From positions 248,001 through 312,000 of the forward strand of contig CAKKTE020000093.1 in NCBI GenBank assembly GCA_920105625.2: 64,000 nucleotides of DNA. The letters are read 5' to 3'. The position numbers were made by a program, and so were the translations under genes. The notes under the pieces are model-generated. The model was not told where the DNA came from. It worked only from the letters and a program-made list of their open reading frames with translations, and made no database searches. The DNA comes from Clusia tigrina. Taxonomy: Eukaryota; Arthropoda; Insecta; Diptera; Clusiidae. Every line of letters begins with the position of its first letter. The first letter of the stretch is position 1. Shown piece after piece: positions 56,336 to 64,000 of the stretch.

Positions 56336-57258
56336 GTTTATATTTCAGAAATGCCGGATATGCCATCCGCCAGTTTGCCAGAGTTTGCCAGAAAAGCAGC
56401 TCCATGCCGAATCAGCGCCAAGCAGTGTTGACCTTCCCAACCTTGAGCCATCCCCACCAGCAACCCCACTCTCGAGCACCCGAGTCGCCAAAATCGTTGA
56501 GGCGCTCCACCGTCGTCCAGACGAGCAGCCGCACTCCTAAATCTTCGCGGTCTACCTCTACCCGACGACCGAACGAAGTGCGTCGCCACTAGTGCCGCTT
56601 GTGCCGGCAACCGCACATGCTCACTCAATGCCGGGCCTTCGCCGCCTACACGATGGAAGAACGGCGCAGAGTCGTCAGCGAGCACGGCTACTTTTACAAT
56701 TGTCTGGCCACCTCCCCTCGCGCCCACAACTGTACCAGCAATTTCCAGTGCCGTGTGTGTAACCATGAACACCACACCCTTGTCCACCCGCAGGACTCTT
56801 GCTCCATGACCAGGTTCACGGCGGGTATGCCATACTTCCTCCAGAACACAAACGAAGAAGGCCCCCTGAACCCACCCCCCATACTAACACACCGAGTTCC
56901 AGCGATTTCAGTTGCATCCGACACCCCCTATTCTAACCCTAAATCACCACCCCCAAGTGACTCCGACGTCATTTACGCCCTACTCCCCCACCCCCAAGTG
57001 ACCGTATCTTCTGTTGCGCCCTATTCTAAGCATCTCCGCATTAATCAACCCCAAACATTCTTTTCATATTACCGACAGCAACCTCGGTTGCATCCACTCC
57101 CTGCTATACTAACGACAGCTACTTCGGTGGCACATAAAAAACCACAAGACTATAAAAACCACAAGACTTTTCAAAGTCGAAGACAGTCGAACAGAGATCA
57201 TAACAGTGTGTACATCGCGCATCGAAGCAACAGTATTTGTAAGTTTGTAAAGTGATGA
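56336..57258 (+). pseudogene. BEL/Pao gag fragment (element B) with zinc clusters
   Basis: A Pro- and Ser-rich Gag linker in broken frames (SAPSSVDLPNLEPSPPATPL, SRSTSTRRPNEVRRH) leads, through an in-frame TAG at 56590, into CRLCRQPHMLTQCRAF, then YTMEERRRVVSEHGYFYNCL and CRVCNHEHHTLVHP (56593-56790). This is the cysteine-histidine block of another BEL/Pao Gag, distinct from element A. It is followed by a Pro/Ser/Thr-rich tail to 57258 with no protease. A large deletion probably removed pol. Confidence 0.75.
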
Positions 57259-57589
57259 AATTAATTATTAAATAAAGTCATTAATGAAGTAATGTGCAAA
57301 TTGTAACAAAGTAAACTTTAAGGCTAATATTAAATGTGTAAATTGCAATAATTAAATAAAGTTAGTTATTTTAATTTAACCAGCGATTGTTTGATTACTA
57401 CACAATCTAGTGGTACGAATCCGAGTACAGAGAGTTAGAGTAAATTGTCAAGAGGGCAATTTCATAACAATATATAAAAACTATTGTGAAAATTAATATA
57501 CATAAATAAAAAAAACCCAAAAATAAGTACACCCGAATAAACAGGGGGTATGGATTGGATCAGTGTAGCCATGTAAATAGTATTCACAA
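57259..57589. other. AT-rich segment, possible BEL LTR end
   Basis: Two AATAAAGT words (57271 and 57353) and the gtggtacgaatccgag at 57409 look like a polyadenylation region followed by a possible primer site, as at an LTR-leader border. I found no second copy, so this is tentative. Confidence 0.3.
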
Positions 57590-58060
57590 GGACCGATGGT
57601 GCGGTTTAGTTGCCTGCAATACAACCAAGTGCTTCCTAGAAAGCGCAAACAGGAGAGTTGCAAATTTCCTTCTGACATTACGAACGAAGATCTTCGATCA
57701 TTGGTTGGGGTAATCACAGGGCATACTCCATGGGGTCATCATATGGCGACAATAGGCATCATCGAGAATCCGAAGTGCATCTCCTGCCTGGAGGAAGAAC
57801 AGGACGGCACGGAGCATTTTCTCAGCGCTTGTCCTGCCTTTGCCAGAATGAGGAGGCGCATTAACGGGAGGGTCAGATCTTTCGGGAATGGATAATGTAC
57901 ATTCCTTGTACTTCTGAGATTCATAAAAGAGTTAAGAAAGTTTGAAAAGGTGTATTTTTCCAGGCTTAGCACAATGGGCATCAATGGCTGAGTGCTTGGA
58001 GGCCTCCTTCTTAAGCGGATCTCCGGCCTACCCCACTTTTATCTATCTATTTATCTATCT
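57590..58060 (+). pseudogene. LINE 3' end (R1/LOA-like), zinc cluster
   Basis: The frame 57596-57895 includes ITGHTPWGHHMATIGIIENP and CISCLEEEQDGTEHFLSACP, the C-x2-C...H...C cluster that follows RNase H in these LINEs; compare 18763-19167. After the stop the reading in another frame ends near LPHFY and the DNA ends in a (TCTA)n tail (58042-58062), typical of a 5'-truncated LINE insertion. Confidence 0.75.
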
Positions 58061-58525
58061 ATTGTTTGATTTATGCATCAAGTTAATATAATCGAAAAAT
58101 ATAAATAACAATCCTAATAAATCCTACTTTGTGGTATCTGGTCCGTGTTTCCCAGGAGAAGTTGAAACTCTGGTCACGTGCCTTTGTGAAAATCGCTTAA
58201 AAACTACGGTTTCGTTGACACAAAAGTCCTATCCTCGTAATACTTCTTTCGTATTACTAGAGACCACAGAGATGCAACACTTGAACGTCTCTCGAAGTGC
58301 GCACACTTATAAATGCGCAAAACTGTAGTATTGTGGCTGATTTTCTTCAGGACCAATGATAAACAAACCTATCCATATAGCAACTAATGATAAACATAGA
58401 CCGTTTTTTCTAAACGTGACGTTTAGTATCGGCTCTGTGTGCTCTCTAGTATTACTGTCAGTGTCTAACACTTATAAGCTCATGCTGTTGATATAGTCGA
58501 GGAAAAACGTATGGTACCTATTCGA
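58061..58525. other. Non-coding flank; includes one arm of a 65-bp inverted repeat
   Basis: No gene recognised. Bases 58460-58524 are the inverted copy of 61043-61107, with one mismatch seen. Confidence 0.6.
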
Positions 58526-60009
58526 AACGCAACCATAAAATTTGACATTTGACAACCAACTAATATGTCGATCCGTCCTCTATGTTAAGATTCATATAAA
58601 TATAATTCTATAAAATATAAATGTTAAGATTCATGTAGATATAGATTAAAGCATTTGTGAAATTATGTTCAGCTAAGTACTGCTATCAAGCTGATTACAC
58701 CTATTGACATCACTGACACACTTACACAAATAACTAAGATGCAGACATCAATGCATGTAAGCTGGATGGAAAATAACTAAGATGTAGACATCACTGCATG
58801 TAAGCTGGATGGAAAATAACTAAGATGTAGACATCACTGGATGAAGAAAACAACAACTTGGGCATCCAAAGGCGACAACGTATACTAAGTGTTTTTGCTC
58901 GATTCATTATCAAGAAATCAAGATACGCATACCCATTATCATCAACTGTAATTTAAAAATAAATTATTACATCCAGCAAACCAAAAACAACAAGTGTTTT
59001 TTCTTTCTTTTGCAAACAGTTTAAGTGCTGTATTGTTGTGACTAAAGGAATCTTTAGCCACAGGAAGATTAATAAAATTAACATTTTTAGTGACCCCGAC
59101 CTGAACACTCTATGTCGATCGATACCTCAGACAAAGAGTGTATCCTTTTATCTTTGTGAGTGACGAGTACCGCTACATGCGCGAGAACTTTCTTTACTTC
59201 GGTGATCCTATGTGATATTTTCTTTTGTAGATCTTTTTTGATAGTGACACTACTGCTAAGTGCGCGAGAACTTTTCTCACTTTCATTAATAACAACTTAC
59301 GATGTCGAGGAGAAAACGACCTGACTTAGGTCGTCGCAGTCAATCAAATGTGCGAAGAGCTACCTCACGTGCTAACCGCACTGATGACCAGAGAGAGACA
59401 GATCAAGAAAATAGTCGTATTGCTATGTCAGAATTGCGTTCTTTAGTGAGAGACAATGAAGTAGATAGGCTTAGAATGCAACGAGTTCGTGCGCATCAAA
59501 CACAACAACAGCTAGCACAACATTGGACACAAATTAAAAATCCATTATTTCTGCTCGGGCTAACAGTATTTGAACAATATTTGGTATATAGGTTTGGTGT
59601 ACATATTCTAAATGCTGCTGCAAATATGGGCGGGATTGGACAAAGGGGAGTGGTACCTCCCATACAAATCACAAATTAAAAATCGTTTATATCTGCTCTA
59701 TGTGGCTTGCTCACGCGTCGGAAAACCTTCTAATTTAATCGTTTACGCACCAGATGGAAAATCAAGAAATATTGTGTATCCCACAGCACTTCAATAAATA
59801 TAAAATTGTAACGAAACGCTGCAATTTCACAATTTTTTCGAAATGAACAAAATCAATAAAATGTATCAAAATGAATTGAATATTTGTATAATGTCCTTCC
59901 TTCAAATTTATTTATTTGAACTACTCAGCCGATTTCAAAAATTCTTTGACCAGCTGAATGCTACACCCCCCTACAATTCAGGGGTAACGAAGCGCACCGG
60001 GTACAGCTA

Positions 60010-60010
<1 letters not shown>
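58526..60010 (+). mobile_element. Helitron copy H3 (5' truncated, internally deleted)
   Basis: Plus-strand copy starting at an internal Helitron position (aacgcaaccataaaatttga, equal to about 63317 in H4) and ending ccgggtacagctag at 60010, followed by (TA)n. It keeps the minisatellite (58733-58839), the first 73 residues of Rep and the helicase end. About 1 kb shorter than H4. Confidence 0.85.
59302..59679 (+). pseudogene. Helitron Rep fragment fused by deletion
   Basis: Starts MSRRKRPDLGRRSQSNVRRA and matches the 204-residue Rep frame up to QQQLAQH at residue 75. Then it jumps to WTQIKNPLFLLGLTVFEQYL, which is the helicase-side region of the other copies. A deletion of several hundred bp made this fusion, so the zinc and NSCFQMTSFGA parts are lost. 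The helicase end VACSRVGKPSNLIVYAPD follows at 59700-59760. Confidence 0.8.

Positions 60011-60061
<51 letters not shown>
60011..60061. repeat. (TA)n microsatellite at the H3 3' end
   Basis: About 50 bp of TA repeats starting directly at the CTAG terminus. Confidence 0.9.
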
Positions 60062-61245
<1,184 letters not shown>

Positions 61246-61408
61246 TAGATGTACCCGGTGCGCTTCGCTACCCCTGAATTGTAGGGGGGTGTAGCATTCA
61301 GCTGGTCAAAGAATTTTTGAAATCGGATGAGTAGTTCAAATAAATAAATTTGAAGGAAGGACATTATACAAATATTCAATTCATTTTGATACATTTTATT
61401 GATTTTGT

Positions 61409-61600
61409 TCATTTCGAAAAAATTGTGACATTGCAGCGTTTCGTTACAATTTTATATTTATTGAGGTCTGTGGGATACACAATATTTCTTGTTCTTCCAT
61501 CTGGTGCGTAAAGGATTAAATTAGAAGGTTTTCCGACGCGTGAGCAAGCCACATAGAGCAGATATAAACGATTTTTAATTTGTGATTTGTATGGGAGGTA
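61409..61600 (-). pseudogene. Helitron helicase C-terminal fragment
   Basis: LYVACSRVGKPSNLILYAPD and RNIVYPTDL, the last residues of the Pif1-like helicase. The rest of the helicase is missing. It lies in the inner 622-bp unit (61245-61866). Confidence 0.75.
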
Positions 61601-61894
61601 CCACTCCCCTTTGTCCAATCCCGCCCATATTTGCAGCAGCACTTAGAATATGTACACTAAACCTATATACCAAATATTGTTCAAATACTGTTAGCCGGAG
61701 CAGAAATAATGGATTTTTAATTTGTGTCCAATTGGACCGGTACCAACTCAGAAACTTTCCTGGGCTCATGCACAACAACTTTGCTAAAGATCATTACATG
61801 ATCAAATGCATAGTTTACGATTCTATAAAGGACATACATACAAACATTCATTTTTATATATATAGATATATGTATTTTAATCCAAACTTGAATA

Positions 61895-62509
61895 TTATGG
61901 AAAAATATTATGGTATAATACCTTGGAAGTGGGCATGAAATTGTCTTCTATAATATGTGTAGCGCCAAACGATGTCATCTGGAAACAGCAGTTATATTTC
62001 TGAATGTTGGCCAAGAAGTGCTTAGAGTCATTTCCAATCCCAGAAACTAAAGAGCGTAAAGGATCTGGTGGTGGGACCAATTGTGGCAATTTTACTTTGC
62101 CTCCAGCACAACATAATCCATTAGATTCGCCACTGTATATTAACGCCTTACAATACAGACAAATAATTATCATTCCCCCAATTGTTACCAATTTGTCGGC
62201 ACAATAATCTATTGCCAGATCATAGTGGAATGCAGCTCGTTCCAAAATCACAGGAGCACTGCGTCTGCGGAATCGCTCAATTTGATTATGTTGTGCTAGC
62301 TGTTGTTGTGTTTGATGCGCACGAACTCGTTGCATTCTAAGCCTATCTACTTCATTGTCTCTCACTAAAGAACGCAATTCTGACATAGCAATACGACTAT
62401 TTTCTTGATCTGTCTCTCTCTGGTCATCAGTGTGGTTAGCACGTGAGGTAGCTCTTCGCACATTTGATTGACTGCGACGACCTAAGTCAGGTCGTTTTCT
62501 CCTCGGCAT
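61895..62509 (-). CDS. Helitron Rep/helicase N-terminal protein, truncated (204 aa)
   Basis: Same length as the frames in H1 and H2 with a handful of substitutions (for example ANHTDD for ANRTDD, FHYDLAIDY for FHYDPAIDY, NCCFQMTSFGA for NSCFQMTSFGA). It ends just above the inner Helitron 5' terminus at 61866, which explains its truncation. It has no nuclease or helicase domain, so by itself it cannot drive transposition. Confidence 0.8.
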   Translation of the reverse strand: MPRRKRPDLGRRSQSNVRRATSRANHTDDQRETDQENSRIAMSELRSLVRDNEVDRLRMQRVRAHQTQQQLAQHNQIERFRRRSAPVILERAAFHYDLAIDYCADKLVTIGGMIIICLYCKALIYSGESNGLCCAGGKVKLPQLVPPPDPLRSLVSGIGNDSKHFLANIQKYNCCFQMTSFGATHIIEDNFMPTSKVLYHNIFP

Positions 62510-62959
62510 CGTAAGTTGTTATTAATGAAAGTGAGAAAAGTTCTCGCGCACTTAGCAGTAGTGTCACTATCAAAAAAGATCTACAAAAGAAAATATCACA
62601 TAGGATCACCGAAGTAAAGAAAGTCCTCGCGCATGTAGCGGTACTCGTCACTCACAAAGATAGAAGGATACACTCTTTGTCTGAGGTATCGATCGACATA
62701 GAGTGTTCAGGTCGGGGTCACTCAAAATGTTAATTTTATTAATCTTCCTGTGGCTAAAGATTCCTTTACAGCACTTAAACTGTTTGCAAAAGAAAGAGAA
62801 ATCACTTGTTGTTTTTGGTTTGCTGGATGTAATAATTTATTTTTAAATTACAGTTGATGATAATGGGTATGCGTATCTTGATTTCTTGATAATGAATCGA
62901 GCAAAAACACTTAGTATACGTTGTCGCCTTTGGATGCCCAAGTTGTTGTTTTCTTCATC

Positions 62960-63111
62960 CAGTGATGTCTACATCTTAGTTATTTTCCATCCAGCTTACA
63001 TGCAGTGATGTCTACATCTTAGTTATTTTCCATCCAGCTTACATGCAGTGATGTCTACATCTTAGTTATTTTCCATCCAGCTTACATGCAGTGATGTCTA
63101 CATCTTAGTTA
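62960..63111 (-). repeat. 43-bp minisatellite in Helitron H4, four units
   Basis: Units begin at 62960, 63003, 63046 and 63089 (partial), with cagtgatgtctacatcttag in each. Confidence 0.85.
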
Positions 63112-63832
63112 TTTGTGTAAGTGTGTCAGTGATGTCAATAGGTGTAATCAGTTTGATAGCAGTACTTAGCTGAACATAATTTCACAAATGCTTTAATCTA
63201 TATCTACATGAATCTTAACATTTATATTTTATAGAATTATATTTATATGAATCTTAACATAGAGGACGGATCGACATATTAGTTGGTTGTCAAATGTCAA
63301 ATTTTATGGTTGCGTTCAGAAATTTAATGTGATAAAACTTAAAGTTTGTCAATGTACATAAAAATAAACATAATCTGAAAGGTAGTTATTAAAAAAAAAT
63401 GTATGGGGACCACCCTAACATACATTATGAATTTCACTTAAATTGGTCAATTCATTTAGATTTTCGATATAAATCCACACCCGCGCCAAAAATTAATAAA
63501 AAAAAATTATATGGGGACCACCCTAAGGGTGGAAGATAGAGGGTAGATATGTTCTGGGGAACTGTTGGGATTGCAAAAATATAGAGGGTCGGTCATACAT
63601 TTGACACCTCTAGGAGGCACCCTTGAATATGCAATTCATTGGAATAGCTCTAAAAAAATTTCTTTTGTATGGGGACCACCCTAAGAGCGCCACCTATCGG
63701 ATCTTATTCACCTTTTAAACCTTCTCTGGACTTCCACAAATAATTCAAGACCAAAATTAGCCAAATCGGTCCATCTGTTCTCGAGTTTTAGCGAGACTAA
63801 CGAACAGCAATTCATTTTTATATATATATAGA

Positions 63833-64000
63833 TAGATAGATAGAAGTATAAAAAACTGTTACGCTAAGGCGGAAGTGATGGGGCGGGCTCGCTTGGTGGA
63901 GGAGAAAATGAAGACGTCGGGCCAATCTATAAAAGAAGAAAAAAGTTGGTGGGTCTGAGCTCAAATGTAAATTAAATATGTAGTGTAGTAAATTACCTTT
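63833..64000. other. Flank of H4; (GATA)n then unrecognised sequence
   Basis: A short gatagatagatag tract at 63831-63843 borders the Helitron 5' end. The rest shows no gene. Confidence 0.5.

Overview
The window looks like a transposon graveyard from an insect genome, most likely a fly. I infer this from the mix of element families (Ty3/gypsy and BEL/Pao LTR elements, Jockey-, R1/LOA- and CR1-like LINEs, mariner elements, Helitrons with an insect-type Rep protein), the AT-rich spacers and the long (TA)n microsatellites. I found no host protein gene, tRNA, rRNA, CRISPR array or bacterial operon. Almost every supportable coding stretch belongs to a mobile element, and most are broken by stops, frameshifts or deletions.

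Layout. 1-3678 (minus): gag-pol of a Ty3/gypsy element running off the left edge. 5340-6440 (plus): BEL/Pao pol relic. 9586-11140 (minus): gypsy pol relic, next to an LTR-like repeat at 11330-11545 that recurs at 36.5 and 44.8 kb. 11650-13500 (plus), 14190-15180 (plus) and 16883-19200 (plus): three LINE relics. 15397-16070 (minus): deleted mariner with clear inverted ends. 20015-27883 (minus): one gypsy element in tandem form, LTR-body-LTR-body-LTR, with a GTAC site on both outer sides and the same gag and integrase deletions in both bodies.

28450-45415 is dominated by a nearly perfect 8.2-kb tandem duplication (28969-37191 and 37192-45415). It carries a Helitron, a Jockey RT piece, an R1/LOA-like RNase H piece, two Jockey relics and an LTR-like repeat. 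The first Helitron splits a Jockey RT whose halves lie at 28060-28449 and 31078-31556. 45583-52552 (plus) is a complete LTR retrotransposon with unusually long (1.7 kb) LTRs, a GTGT target duplication, a Lys-type primer site and an in-frame pol deletion that removes RNase H. It is related to the minus-strand tandem element, and the two sets of copies lack different parts. 52741-53933 (minus) is a mariner sitting inside a (TA)n tract. 54425-57258 (plus) holds two BEL/Pao gag-pol pieces joined end to end. 57590-58060 is a LINE 3' end. 58526-60010 (plus) and 61245-63832 (minus) are two Helitrons pointing at each other, each next to a (TA)n tract, with an inverted 65-bp flank.

The genes do not form a host pathway; the relations are those of nested, duplicated and deleted transposons. 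The most informative signals are the tandem LTR element with its shared deletions, the complementary deletions between related gypsy copies, the palindromic tandem repeats and terminal hairpins in their LTRs, the Helitrons that carry a second Helitron 5' end inside them, and the young 8.2-kb tandem duplication. All comparisons were made by eye without alignment tools.
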